Shown here one piece after another: positions 12,945 through 26,350 of a stretch of 64,000 bases of DNA. The stretch is from positions 209,301 through 273,300 of the forward strand of contig VZRR01002168.1 in NCBI GenBank assembly GCA_013398015.1, given 5' to 3'. The notes beneath the pieces were generated by a model. That model had not been told where the DNA came from, did not search any database, and saw nothing but the letters and a program-made list of their open reading frames with translations. A program made the position numbers and the translations under genes. This DNA is from Oreocharis arfaki (lineage: Eukaryota; Chordata; Aves; Passeriformes; Paramythiidae). The number at the start of each line of letters is the position of its first letter. Position 1 is the stretch's first letter.

Positions 12945-13110
12945 TGTAGAAGGCGGGTTAATCACCTAAGAGCCAGATTTCCAGAGTTATTTAAGCATCT
13001 AAATGCACAAAAGACCATTGACCAGGGTTTTCAGAAGCACCTCTCTGTTTCAGTCCTCTGGGATATTCATCCAACAGGTTTAGGCAGCTCAGTGCTTTTC
13101 ATCACCTGAC
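12945..13110. repeat. Ancient sauropsid-type dispersed repeat (tentative)
   Basis: Phrases such as 'agccagatttccagagttatttaagcatctaaatgca' and 'gggttttcagaagcacctc' resemble a widespread old repeat in bird, crocodile and turtle DNA, whose copies alternate 'cagattttcagaggtatttaggcacctaaa' with 'ttttcaaaagcacctaggcgcct'. The family name is not asserted and the match is from memory. Confidence 0.35.
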
Positions 13111-16100
13111 CGGTGCTGTTACCGGGAAAACAGCAAAAGGGAGACCTCTATATCATAAATATGGTTCACAGCTAATGCCAAGGGCTGGTGGGGCTTCTGC
13201 ATACCTTGCCTTCTCCTTTACCTTGGAGTTGTACTAATCGCTGTCTTCAACTCTGCTAGGATTGTGAAGATCCGTATTTTGACCAGGTTATGCTGTCTAC
13301 AGTTCGCTATGTGTGGGCTTTTCTGATGTGCTTTGGAATTCGTCATGACCATTTTCTAACCTTCTTTTTCCCATAGAACAGCACTGACTCATCGGATGGA
13401 ACAGGCAAACTGCTTTGCTCACGTCTCCTCCAAAGTCCTGGGTTTGTTTTCAGTGTGCTGAATAAATACTACAAGCAGGATGTGACATCCATCCATCCAT
13501 CCTAGCTTCCCACTGCCAGCTGTAGGAACTGAAGACACGTACATGCTGCAGGGAGTGCTCAAGAACACACAGGCTCCCACATTTCTTGTCAAAACGCAAG
13601 TGCCTTTGATGACAAACATTCACGCAGGTACAATGTCACAGCCTCACATGGATTTAGTCTCTCATTTCCACTCTTACAAGAAAGGAGATATCAGCTCACC
13701 ATCATCTATGCTGTGATAGCATGGCTTCCTCTTGCTGAAGTACTAGTTTTCTTCCTATGCAGCAGTGGTGGGATCTGTTCTTTCACATTGCTGCCCTTAG
13801 TAACTGTTTGGGCATCAGTCTAAGTGGTCCAATACAAGCGGTACTATGATTCCACCAAAAATCTCTAACCTGCATTTACATGAGAAAAACCCCAGTAAAA
13901 TAAGAGTGTTCAACCTTCTCAGCATGCAGGAACTTTCCTTACCTCTGATGGTGTCTAAATCTGCCAGTTTGTGTAAAGTGTGTGTAACTTTGCATCCCTA
14001 CTGGGTGCCCTGGGATCCATCTGCTGAGCCTGCCCAAGAGCAGGGAGGTTGTAGGAATAGCATGTGGATTGCTCCAGGATGAAAGGTATCTTAAAGGCAA
14101 AATATTTTGTTGAATTGGATAGTCTTCCAGCTGTATTAATAAAATCCTGGTTAGCAATGTTTATATACAAGATTTATCATGATAAGATTGATTCCAAACT
14201 TAGATTTATTATGCAAGAAAATGAAGAGAAATCAGTCATGCTGTCAATTCAATTTCATTTCCTAGCACTTTTTCTTCTGAACCAGACAGGCCCCTGGAAA
14301 TACACATTTCTTAACCAGAAATGTCCTTCAGACTTAGCCCTGACGACAATCTGAAGCTCAGCTTCATCAACTAGTTTTTTGATGTAGTGTTGCACCCCAG
14401 TATTTCTGGCCCAATTGAAAGGGAATCCCTGGCCCGTTTCAAAAGAAAGACGCGAAGATCTTTTGTCCAAGGAAGCACATTAAAAGCCCTAAGCACGGAC
14501 CGTTGCTGTCAAGTTGGCCTCCCTACTCTTTTTCTGTACAAGTTTTTAGCTCAGTACTTTGAAAAAGAAATACATATATTGAGATGTGCACATTCCACCG
14601 CAAACCTTTCTTAGTGAAACCACAAGGTTTTTTGCGTTTAACTGCCAAAACCCAGGAAAAATTTTCCCGGCTCAAGGAAATCCAGATTTTACAGTACAAG
14701 CATGCATGGTTGTGGGTCACAAACAACTTTGACTTAGGTATTCATTGACTTTTTGGAATAATTGATGCAGTTGTGGTTCTAGATGAAATATAACAATTTT
14801 TAAAGACTGCATTTTTTATTTTCATATCTCTCTCGGTTTCAGTGGATATAAATCACTACATTTTTGCTTTGGGATTATAGGTATAACTACTGTGGCTATC
14901 TGGAGTTGGGAAGTCAGTTGCCATTAAAATGCTAAAGCAACCTACAGGGAAAAAAACCCCACATTTCAAAATACCTTTCTTTATTTTAAATCTGACAGTT
15001 CTAAACCCAGCAACTTTGACTGCCTATATTCTTTAACAAATGTTAAATTAAATAAAAAATACTAGAGACGGTGAAGTTAATTGCTGGAACTGACACATAT
15101 GAAATTGTTTAGTCTTGAATCTGACAAGGATGTACATCAGTTTTCGGTAAACAAACACAGTGGGTATTATTTCTAGACAGGATATGTCAAGTTTTATGCG
15201 TGAGGGCATCTGCGAGGGCTCATTCATCAAATTGACGAAGGTGTCAAAAAGGTTTTAATGACCTCCTAAATCTCCTTCCCTGGCTGTCGTGGCGAGATGC
15301 CTTCCAAGGTCGGTCACCCAAGCAAGCAGGTTCACTTGCATTGTAAACAGTCATAGATCAGACTGAATTATAATTGCTGGTGGACTCTGGAGCAGAGAGG
15401 CCTATATATATCACAGCACTTTCTTGTCAGGGCAGTACAGGTCAGCTGTGTTTGTTCATGGACACATTAAGCTTTGGTTTTCCTGAGCCTCTGCATCTTT
15501 GACAGTGGTCCTGCTTTCCCATTGTATTTGCTGTCTGGACAGGATGTTCTACCAGAGGAAGTGCTCCTTGTGGAAAAGGCGTCAATTAGTTGTCCAACTG
15601 ACCTTCATTCCTACTACCTCCCTCCCAGGCACAAGATTGATTTATTTATTTAGATATGAGCTTGCATTTGTTTTATAGCTTTGCCAAACGAGTAAAGTGG
15701 CAAGGCTTACAAGTTGCTGACTAAAGCAGGCAATACTGCAAATTTCCATTTCCACCATATGTCATCAGCCATTTATGTTGTATATAAGATAGTTTTTGAA
15801 TGGAAGAAACATTAAAAAGGGCATGGCTGGTCAACAAGGTTAATTAATTGCTGTGTTGGCAGGCAGTTTTGTTTGAGAAGGCTGTGATGCTGTAATCATC
15901 TGAGACTTTCAAGGTTTTGCTGAGGAAATGGGTCATTGAAAAACTACAGGATTTTGCATAAATTGTCTGAGAAATAAAAGAAGGGGGAGAAAATTCTTAG
16001 CAATCTAGTGTAAATGCCAGTAATCAGCAATATGATACATTAAAACACATACATGTTTCAGGTACATTTCTTCAGAATAATCTATTCCAATGCATAGGAA

Positions 16101-19100
16101 AGCAAACATTAGAATACCACAGGCAGTTTTTAAAAGAGCTCTTGGTCCCTGGGCAGAGCTCTGGCAAGCAAAGGAAAGCTCTACTTGATCACACAGCATG
16201 TGTTATGAACTGCATTTGATTTTATGGCTTTCCAAGAAGCTGTCCAAAAAGAAGGTTGGTTGGTTGTTTTTTTGGGTTTTCCTTCCCCCTTTTTTGTACA
16301 AGGGGTCTCAACCATCTTAGCATGTGTTTTTCCTCACCCAGTTGACCTAGGCCAGGGAGATATTTGCCAAGAGGGTAAGCAGCTCCCAAAGGCAGTGACT
16401 AGAGTGCAGAGCTCACTGGTTCAATTTGGAGTAGCTGGGCTTTTGCTCACCTCTGTTTTCTGGACTCCTTATTTGTTCCCCTCTTTTTGAAATTCTTTTC
16501 CTCCCTTATTTTTTTATTACTGCAGCAGCTGAATTTTCACTGTACCATGGTACTGTTGCAATGTACAAAAGCAATGCAAAATATCTTTTGCTAAGATGGC
16601 AACTCTCAGATGTTTCTTAAGCATTTAAGATAATAAGCAAGTGAAAAGCTGATATGCAGGCAACATAATTTGAAACCCCACACCTACTGCAACCACCTGG
16701 AGAAGAAAGATCCTTTGTGGGATAACCAAAGTCCATAAAACCAAAGCAGGATCTTCCACCCAAGTGAGCCTCTGGGGAAGGGACGTCGTTAACTTCTCCC
16801 TACAAAATTCACCCATGCCTTTGACAGTGTGAAAAGAGAGATTTCACCTGCTAAAGAAAATTCAGTCACAGCATCTTGGTCTTAGTGAAGCTGCACGTGG
16901 ATCAGACCTTTCCCTCTGGTGTAACCTGAGTGCAGTAAGGCAACCTCAAGCACCATTTATGGTATGTGTGGCAAAACCAGGCATGAACTACCACAAATAA
17001 GAACAATCCTGCTTTCAGAAGGACTGCCAGATGGAAATCTTTTGGAGGATAACTCTTTGATGGGGCTTCCATTACTCAGGTTTGGATTGTTTGTTTTAAC
17101 CAGAGTGTGTTTAAGAGCTTATAAAAATATCGATGGGGATGAAATTAGGAAAATAAAATGCAATTATTTGTTGTTTGGTTTTACATCTTGGGTTTCGCTT
17201 GAAATGTCATCGATGCTTAGGCTCATTAAGGAACCCCAAATGGGACAAAACCACTGAGAGTTTTATGTTAGGCTGCAAGGCTGTCATTACTAGAGGCAGC
17301 AAAATGTGTTCAATTTTGTAACTACTTGAAAGACATGGCAAATCCTGCGACGTGATCTGTCTACTGGGTATTTATAACACCTCAATGCCAGTCTCCTGAG
17401 GCAATTCTTGAAAAGCTGTAGCTTTTACTTGGTTCTCCAGTGTTTACGAAAAAAAATTAAAACCAAAGGGATCTTCTTCCAACTTACAAACAAACAACGG
17501 AAGAAAAAAAGGGTAGCAGAAATGATGGAATGCTTTCCTTCTGTACCAAAAAATGTTGTCTGCATCAGCATGCACTGTGAAATCCTTTCATTATATTTCT
17601 ATGGCACATTTCATTCTATTGCTATGAGTGGGTTGTTTGGCACTCTGTCATTGTTTTATTGCAAAGCCTTTTCCCTCAAGTCCTGTTTGCAAAATGTGGT
17701 TTCTGCACATTCTGGACTATCCAGTGGGAGCTTTTAATTTTACAAAGATTTAATTGAAAGTAAATAATTCTGTTACTTTTGCATTGTTAGAACACAAACA
17801 CTTTCACGTGTCTTATGCAATTACACTAATTACTTAAAGGCAAGGTAGGTTTCTTCACGAAGATTTATAATGCCTTCAGAAATTAGTTAGTTCTGATGGT
17901 TTCTATTTTTAGTTAAGGTATGTTTGGCTCAGCTTTTAAAGCGCAGCAGTTTTCAGGTAACTGGCCAAACAATATAACAAGGCTCAATTTTAGGAGAGCA
18001 CTCCCTACTCAGAAGATTGAGTTGGTTGGAGGACACACAAATTCACTAGTCATTTCCCTTTATGGCTCATTTATAGTGCAGAATTTAAATAAGACATATT
18101 TGGGAATCTGGATGATTTCTCTAGACTCTCACCAGATTTAAATATGAACATCATTGTGTGACATCTCTAATTAGAAAGTCCTATACCCTATAATAAGATA
18201 AAATCCTATTGTCAGAGTGGGATGGATCCCGCTGCTGTTAAAGTCACCTTTGAAATCTCCTACAATTGACTTTAGATTATGAGACTCTCTTCAGAGTCAC
18301 CTGAAAGAGCTCACTCGTGCTATAGAGAATGACACAATTTATAGAAATAGTTCAAAACCTCCTACACAAAATGTCATGGCTTAGGAATGAAAGTTGACTA
18401 AATTGAGCTTAACAAGAGAGCTTTCTCTTGGGGCTGGGAACTTAGGCATTCGCTAAAGTCAGTCATGAAACAAAATTTAAGAATTAAAATAATCCATGGA
18501 TCTTTCTTTAGCTAGGTGTTCAGACTGTACGAATCTGCAGGCTGTGTCTTCTAGATGCCTGCGTGTTTGGTCTCTATGTGTACAGGCACAGGGCGCCAGG
18601 TACAGAACGCTAGTCTTCCCCTTCTGGGTGTATCAGCCTTGTGCACTACTGTTTTCTCAGTTGTCTTCTCTTGATAGGAAATTCTTTACATTACTTTAAA
18701 AGCACAGTAACAAGACAGTTTCCTAATGTCTTTCTCTGCACTTATTTTGAAAACTAAGAAAACAGATCTGCCACCCGGTGCCTGCCAAATTTGGTTCTGG
18801 AACTATTTGTTGAGTAGACAGTGCTCTAAAAATACATTTTTTTCATAGCAAGAAATATGACAAATACACACTCTACACTGTCTACAGTTCTTTTCAACCG
18901 CAAACACATATGCACTGCTCTCTGGAGGCTCAATAACAACTGTTGGACTCTGGGCTCTTTCAAAAGCCTGGCATAGCACAGGCAGCCTGTATGTGCTCAT
19001 ATATGCGTGCACATATGAGACATATGGAAGTATCTCAATTTCTATTGATTGTTTGCACTTGCATCATTATATACATTCATATTTCTGCCTAACTGCATTT

Positions 19101-19126
19101 TCTGGGCTTGCTTTGTACCACTCTAT
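13111..19126. other. Long noncoding stretch, no gene recognised
   Basis: Six kilobases of AT-rich DNA with frames up to 109 codons and none recognised. A four-unit (ATCC)n lies at 13486-13502. A segment near 16905-16930 with 'ctctggtgtaacctgagtgc' weakly recalls the ancient repeat motif seen elsewhere in the window. I see no CpG cluster or structured RNA. Confidence 0.5.
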
Positions 19127-19302
19127 CAGAGTCGCAGAATGGTTGGGGTCGGAAGGGACTCTGGAGATCATCCAGTCCAGCCCTCCTTTTAAAGCCAGTC
19201 CATGTAGATCAGGTTGCATAGAACCATGTCCAGGCAGGTTTTGAATATCTCCAGGGAAGGAGTCTCCACAACCTCTCTAGGCAGCCTGTTCCAGTGCTCA
19301 AG
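19127..19302 (-). repeat. CR1 LINE 3' end, antisense, 5'-truncated
   Basis: The + strand carries the reverse complement of the standard avian CR1 3' end. A 'gtcgcagaatggttggggtcggaagggactctggagatcatccag' block is followed by 'aaccatgtccaggcaggttttgaatatctccag..aggagtctccacaacctct..aggcagcctgttccagtgctc' in broken form. The copy stops abruptly near 19302, where the expected continuation is absent, so it is a short 5'-truncated insertion. It is clearly younger than the copy at 225-897. The 86-codon minus frame at 19189-19449 and the 83-codon plus frame at 18993-19244 overlap it and are not genes. Confidence 0.9.
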
Positions 19303-21044
19303 CAAATGGAGTAGGCAAAGTGCACAGTGCAGTGGCAAATGATGCCTAGAGCAGTGAAAAATAACCTCGCTACATTTCAGTATCCAGGACTTATGTCCCG
19401 TGTCTTCTGAGGTAGTTTCCCAAAAATAGCTCATGGAATTATGATTCATTACATGATACTGGAAAAAAATTATGTAGCTTCCTGCGATGCCAGCAAAACT
19501 GAAAGCATGTCATGAGTGTATACTCAGTAGACATTTATAAAATCTGGGAATTTCCACTTTCCTTATTTCATGGCCTATTTTTCTTTCTGAGCGTCCCATG
19601 ACTGTACACCAAACACCACAACTTGTTGAGGTGTATTTAGTGAAAGAGCGTTTGATCCCAGTCTACTGCTGCACAAAGGTGGTGGCAAACTTAGTTCATG
19701 ATGTGTCAAGGTGCAAACCTCACCTGAAGGCTGTGCTTCCCTTGTTCATGGATGTATAGATCCTTTTCATCTTTCTTTCTAGCTGCAGCCTGATGGTATG
19801 CTGAAGCAATTACTGGTATAGAAATTTGCAGAGGGTGGGTGTGGGGGTGGAATTGCTCTAATGAACGGTCAATTGAAATTTCCCCCAGTCATTGGTCAGT
19901 ATATTTAAAGAATTACTACAGTAATTATATTTTATGAGCATGAGTCATTTTTCTGTTTTTAAAAAAAGTACTTCAATATACCCATCTCTTTTAGTACATT
20001 TCCATTTGGTGTGGTTTGGCTGCATGGAGAAATGCGGCAGCTGGTTACTTGAAAATATTTAACAAAGCACCAGATTCCTCAGCTCTGGCATACCTGTGGA
20101 CCACATATATGGACATAATTGCAAACATCTGTCTACCCACCCATGCAACAGCTAAGAGGAGTCATTTAAGAAAAAGAAGGCTAAAATAGTCAACTTCGAG
20201 TGTGAGAAACTGCAGAGCTACCTGTTTGTATGTTTATTTATTCATAATATATTTCCAGCTAATGGTTTTTAGAGATAAACTCATTGGCCATTTTCACAGG
20301 AGGGATGCCACAACACACTATATTGCAGTACCACAATAAGTCCTCATTAAACCAAGCAATGATAGGTTACAAAAAAGTATGAAAATTTTAAGAGCCCTCC
20401 TATCAGTTAAAGAAGGACCTCCTATGGTGGTGTGAAACAGCGAAGAGGAAGATAGGAAATGCACCTTGGAGCTAGCTGTGTGTTGAATAACTGAGCTTAG
20501 ATTTTGTGAACCATAGAAGTTGCTATAGCAGTCAAAACTGAGACTTCAGATCCAAACTAACCTTCTTGCCTTCAGTGAGTTGTACACTAGGGAGCACTGA
20601 TGCATCCATGCTAGTCCTGGTTTGATCCGAACCACAGCCCAAGCTCACCCGTACCCAGGCATCCTGAATTCAATGGTTGCCATCAAATTAATCAATTAAG
20701 AGTGTCCCCTCAGTATATTTTCTACACTCCAAAACTGGGGGGTTATTTATGATCTGTATTCAGATCTCCTGGAAATGAATCTTTTACAATAGCTTGAATA
20801 TCAGAACCAACATCCTTGCTTTAAATTCTTCAAGCTTCGGGATACCCAGAATCTATACCCACAATAAAATCTACTGATATGTATTATACTCACACCACTT
20901 ATACTCACTGGCTGTCACACTCAAAGCATCCCTTTCCTTTAATCCACCTTTGCCCCTCCACTAGGCATTCAAACAGCAGAAAGGTGCACTGCTGAGATGT
21001 GGGAAATCCTCAGACCTAGTAGACTTGACAGAGCCAGCACCACA

Positions 21045-21085
21045 GTTTCTTCAACTGTAAGAATGGGATATTATAAAGTGAGAAA
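21045..21085 (+). repeat. Short MIR-like relic
   Basis: The block 'cagtttcttcaactgtaagaatgggatat' is close to the MIR 3' motif (cagtttcctcatctgtaaaatggggat). Only about 40 bp are recognisable and the flanks do not align, so this is tentative. Confidence 0.3.
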
Positions 21086-23423
21086 ATTCTGTGCAGCTAT
21101 TCTGTTTATGCAGGAGCAGGGAGGAAGGTGCTACTTCTTGTAGACTTTCATCTCCTGGGTTTATAAACAGGGTGCAGATGGGTAGCCTACAATAGCGTCA
21201 AGGCCACTTTAAATCTCTTCTAAATTATGTTAGGATACACAGTGAGCCCAGGGCACATTATAGTTAGAGTGAAAGTTATTTGCAACAGTCTTCCTCCTTG
21301 CTGAGTCGATTTTATATATACTATGAAGGTATTTTGTACAAGATAAGAAGATGTATCTCATATCTCTTTCTTTCAGTGAGAGACTGCTCCTTGTACAGCA
21401 GTGCTGCTCTATGAATCCAACCAGAGGTCTTTTCAGTGCACCTGAGGCAATTTAAGACCCTGCAATATTCAGCTGACCACACAGCCCCACTGTCAGGGAC
21501 TCCTGCCCCTGCCAAGGAGGCAGGGGAGTGAAGCACCCCAGCAAGGTTATTCAAATCCCTTCACACTGAGACTTCATCCATATGCAAATATTTTAAAGCT
21601 ACAACTGAGTGCTCAGTTTACTACATGTGCAACCAATTCACAGTGGATTACTAAACTAAATACTAAGTTTTTCCTGCCCATTTATTCTCTCCTTCTCTTG
21701 TTAGTCTCTAAGCGTTAGACTCCATGTTCTCCTGAAAGGAAAGGGACATCTGTCTGAAGAAATTTACCCTGGGCAGAAGAGAGGCTGAGCACATGGCTTT
21801 CCCTGCTATGTCTCAAGGCTCTGTGAAAAACCATACAGGTGAAAAAAGATCTGTCAGTGCAGTGTTATGAGAAGCAGAACATGCATTCACTGCCGAAACA
21901 AAAGTAAAATTAAGGATGTGGTGTGGTATGGTATTTTCTTGGACTGATAATTTCTGGCTGGTCAAGGTTTGAATGGACTTCATTTGCCATTTGGATGTAC
22001 CTCACGCTGATTTACAATTGAAATGATACTGTAACACCATTACTCACTGTACAACTCCAAAGGAGCATAAGAAGTAAAATCTGCACCATGTTAAAAGGCA
22101 AGCTGGAAATCAGCTCTAAGCACTTATTTTGTGGCACATATTCTAGCTTTTTTGCCAAGCCAAAATGCTGTCTCCTGTCATAAATGCTACACATAAATAT
22201 TGTATAATGGGAACAAGGTGTCAGCTAGAGACTTGCAGGTTCTGCTTAGTTCTTAACCTTTTTCTTCTTATTTCTTGACATACTGCACCACCGTTGGGCT
22301 ACTATCAGGCTGACTAAAATGCAGTTTTCCAAACAGATGCAGTGAGGCTTAGATCTATATCAGAGGCATAAGATCCAAGGAAGGGCATGAAGGGCATGAA
22401 ACCCAGGTACAGATCATTACTGATTGCATTACTGATTGCCAGTTTCTTTGTAGAACTGACCTTCCACAATCGTAATTTCTGTTTATATGAAATGACAGGA
22501 CAACCTTCACTGTCTCACTTACAAATACCTATTGCTAGAACAACTCCAGGGAACAATAATTATACCTCTGGAGAGATCCTGAGGTGTCTAGCAAGGATTG
22601 TGTCCCCAGTGGACTGAAGCTGGGATTCTTTTCCCCGTACACATTGGTTTAGTTACTTCAGATACCTGTGATCAAAGAAGCGTTAGAATCATTGGTCAGT
22701 AATTTGATGTCAACCATGATTTAATTGTAAGTGACCATTTCATTAATTGATAGATATGGAATGGAGTCTATATAATTAGCTGTAAACTCCAACATCCACC
22801 TATTGTCTGAAGGCAGGGGGCTTGTGCCAATTCTCCTAGCGTATGCTGTACTTTGGAAACTAAACTAAAGTCACATCTTGAGAACATAACTGGGCATGAA
22901 AAACCTGTATTCAGGGATTTCGGTGCAGATGTAGAGTGAAGAAAGCATCTTGCCACTGAAAACAATGAAATGCTTTCACAGAACAATTGAAATAAATTTC
23001 CTCAGCAGGTGAAGGATAATCCTGTGGGATCAGTCAGCACATGGCACGGATTCAATTCTCTGCTCTTTGAGACTCTCTATAAATGGGCTGGACCCAGAGT
23101 TTTAATTGTTCTTGACATTTATCAGTAAAATATCTTCATTTTATTTGTTATAGAGTATTTTCTGTTTCTCACTGGCATGTGGGTAAGAATTTTTAAGACT
23201 CTGAGGTCCTCTGATGCCATTTCCAGAATCACAGGGTGCTCTCTGCTTCAGAGCTTTCCTACCTTTCTATCCAGCAGGATTACTAAATAGCACTCCTATA
23301 AAACTGGTATGAACACCAGATCAAATGAAAGTAGCACTTTCAGTTCCTTCCTTTTGCGTCTAAGAGTTCAAGTCATAAATGAAAAAGACAGATCAGAAGT
23401 TGTCTCATGTTTAACCTATTTAC

Positions 23424-23475
23424 TGAGTGTGATTCTGACCTCTATAATACCTGAGTAAAGGATGGCCCTAATGAG
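23424..23475. repeat. Ancient palindromic-type repeat fragment (tentative)
   Basis: The segment beginning 'gtgtgattctgacctctata' and followed by 'cctgagtaaag' resembles an old sauropsid dispersed repeat of the type 'gattctgatctcacttacaccagtgtaaa'. Only one arm is visible. Confidence 0.25.
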
Positions 23476-25079
23476 GAATAACCAGTGTCCCTGCTGAGCT
23501 GATTTCACAAAAGTCAACAATGAGCGCATCAACATGAATTAAGTTCTGTTGAGGGTGCTGCTGGCTATCCCCCTCTTCATCAGCTCTCATGATGATGGGA
23601 GCTAAACCAGAATCTGGCAGAAACCATGGCAAAAGTTATTTTCTTTTCACCATTCTCCATTCATCCCCTATGTACTAAGGGGTTGGGAGGATAAGACCAA
23701 CCAGTTAAAAGTTCCCTCAACAGGTAGGTGGCCAAGAGAAATAGCAGCAACACCATCACCTGTCAGAAGCAGCACCCAAAAGAGATGAATCAGCAGCAGG
23801 AGTTTGTGGACAGTTCTCCACAAGTCCTGCCTCTGCATTGTGGGTCTTTGGACTGCATGTTGGTTTTGTGGTGAAAGAGCCCTGCTAAGTTCCTTGGGAA
23901 AGATGCTGGTCCTGAGAGTGGATAAACTGATTTCTCAGAAGTGTGGCCTGTTCCTTGGCTGTCTTAGAGCAGCTTCCCAGTAGGAATACTTCTGATGAAT
24001 TATGCTACATCAGCTGGATTTGACATTTATTGCTAGCCTAATATACTTTTCTGAGAAAGGGCTGACCACCTCTCCCCATCATTTTCCCCCTCTTCTCTTT
24101 GGAGGCTTTATTCCACACTTGAATTTGTTCATCTGCTAGTGCCAGTATTCATTCACATAGAAGGACCAGATAACAAATCCTACTAAATCATGAAAAGAAA
24201 TAAGCAAATTCTCTCAGGTACTGTAAGGCAGAGTGGATCCACTGGCATCAAAAGAATTGTGCTGAATGATGTTCTGGCCTAAACTGTTTTGCGTGGGGTC
24301 AGAATGGAGAAAATCCTCACAGGCAGCTGAGTCCAGACCCCACTACTTCTCTTTTGCAGTCTCACCAATTTACCAAGGAGTCTAAACGTATAGATGGGTG
24401 GAGTGTTTTTCTCCTTTTGTTACTTCAGTGTCTGAGTGTCCTGATTACTAGAAATCTTATTTACGGACTAAACTGATGGATATAATATCCATGTTATCTC
24501 CACAGTCTCCTGTGGCTAGGCTTTTCATCTTCATTAGTTTTCTACTAACTGGTGCAAATCCAGAAGTAATGTAATTGGTCCTAGTACTTCAGTTACTGGA
24601 TTGAATAAATCAATGTAATTTAGGTAGTGTGTCCTCTAAGAAGCAGTCCTGACACCACTAGCTGAAGCCCTGGAAGAAACAAAGTTGCATTTGGTTCTGA
24701 CAATTTATTCCAGCAGCCTATTGACGTGAGGGCACAGCTTTCAGTTCTCAAACCAGGTCACGCTAGTGACCTACTTTGCAGCAATTTTTGTTTGCGTCCA
24801 CAATCATCCTTTTGAAATAGGTACTCTACCTCTTTGTCCATTTTTGCTACTCTGTTCCTGATTAAATACCTTTTTTCTTGAACACAAGTAATCAGAGTCA
24901 TATTGCATTTTAGATGAAGCCTTGAAATTGTCACACAATTCTAGCTGCCATAGAAATATTTCACCTGCAGAATCCTAAGATCACAATTACATCCAGCTTG
25001 GGAATCATCATCATTCTACATTTCAGTGGCATATCCAGGCATATGTCCCTCTTCTCCTTTTTTTCCAACAGAAGTTATT

Positions 25080-25600
25080 GTTATTCATCCTGAAGGGCTG
25101 GATTTTGCAGTGCTATTCACTTTCATTCCATTTCTATTACTTCTGTCCTCATCTCATCCAGCTCTCTCTGCATGGTATTCCAGTCCTCTGAACTGACTGT
25201 GCCTTCCAACTTTGTGTCATCAACATATTTCATGAGCCCACTCCTAAATTTTGAGCCAAAACCACTCCTTGAGGAACTCCATTAATAGCCTATCTCCAGC
25301 CCAACAGTTTCTCTCTTGACACAGAGTGCTGTCATCTCTTTAACCAGTTTTTGAGCCATCTTACAGTTTCTCTCCTAATCCCCCTTTTCCTTACCTACAC
25401 AGACGCTCTCTCACATGGCACCAAACCAGCTGCTCTACTGAGTTCAGAACACTGTATTTCTTTTGTCTAGGAAAAACAGTCATCCTGAAGAAAGCTATTT
25501 TGTTCGTCTGGCATGACCAGACTATGACCAAACCAGACTAAAAATGGTGTTTTCCATTTTCCGGCTTATCTTTCTTCTTTTCTATAAAATCTGTTCGACA
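25080..25600 (-). repeat. Ancient CR1/L3-type LINE fragment, antisense
   Basis: On + the order of blocks matches the reverse complement of the coding and inter-coding part of CR1/L3 LINEs. A 'tccaactttgtgtcatcaaca' block comes near 25205. 'ccactccttgaggaactcc' follows near 25261, corresponding to the 'gggtactccact' block. 'taaccagtttttgagccatc' near 25341 corresponds to 'ccagttttgaatccacc'. 'ctactgagttcag' near 25436 corresponds to 'ttactgaagtccagg'. 'ttttgtctagg' and 'gttcgtctggcatgacc' near 25461-25515 correspond to 'gtctacaaa' and 'ttagtctggcatga'. Five collinear matches make the call good despite high divergence. There is no intact reading frame. Confidence 0.65.
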
Positions 25601-26350
25601 GACTTGCCCATGGTTGCAAACTAAATGATCCCAAGATCACCAATTCAGCTTCTCCTCTTCTTATTTCATTTTGACAGTTGGGAACGCTGTTCCTTAGCCA
25701 TCTCCTCTGTCTCATGTGTCCCAGAGGGGGAATTTCTATTGAGTAGATGCTCATGTGCTGCTTCCCCAAAATTTCTGGAGTGGAGGGTAACCTGTCCTCT
25801 CCAAAGCAAGTTTGATGTGGCACTTTGAGTTCTGTTTCTAGCACCATAACATTAATTCCCCATGGGCACACTGTGTCTCTCTCCATTGTCAGAGCCATTG
25901 TGCACAAAGGGAAACAAAAGGCATGATGTCTTAGTTTTAGGAAAAATCATTATTAATCTCCACCCTGACCATAGTGTTCCCGTGTTTCTTTTGTGCTCAA
26001 TTCCTAGTTACATGGACGAAATTTTTTTGCTTTTTTTTTTTTTTTTAATTTCCTCTGTAAGGTCTAACACCGCTTGGCTTTTGGCAATTTGTACTTTATT
26101 TCTGCACTTTGACCTCTTAAGATGCTTCATTCTCTGCTAATTAGGCTTCTTCTCATTCTTTTTAGGCTCTCTGTTATTATCCATGTAATTTTTAAGGTGG
26201 ATTTTTATTGAGTTCCTTCCTACATGACCCCCTCCTACTTTTACCCTTACTTACGAAACAAGTTCCAGGTATTTTTTGGAATTCTGACTCAATGCAATCT
26301 CAATTTTAAGTAGCTGTTGCTTTTCAGCCTCTATCAAGAAGTGAATGACT
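25601..26350 (-). repeat. Possible upstream extension of the ancient CR1/L3 copy
   Basis: The stretch continues the pyrimidine-rich, antisense-LINE-like composition of the preceding element, with stop-riddled remnants in all frames. 'catggttgcaaactaaatga' at about 25610 may match the next collinear LINE block. A T-run lies at 26030-26047. Frames of 92-113 codons here (25566-25907 minus, 25862-26140 plus) match no family and may be LINE debris. Confidence 0.25.

Larger units (their letters stand above)
19303..25079. other. Long noncoding stretch, no gene recognised
   Basis: AT-rich DNA with sparse short frames. About 21045-21085 carries 'cacagtttcttcaactgtaagaatggga', resembling the 3' part of a MIR SINE. 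23424-23475 carries an ancient repeat motif annotated separately. No gene, RNA gene or CpG cluster was found. Confidence 0.5.
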
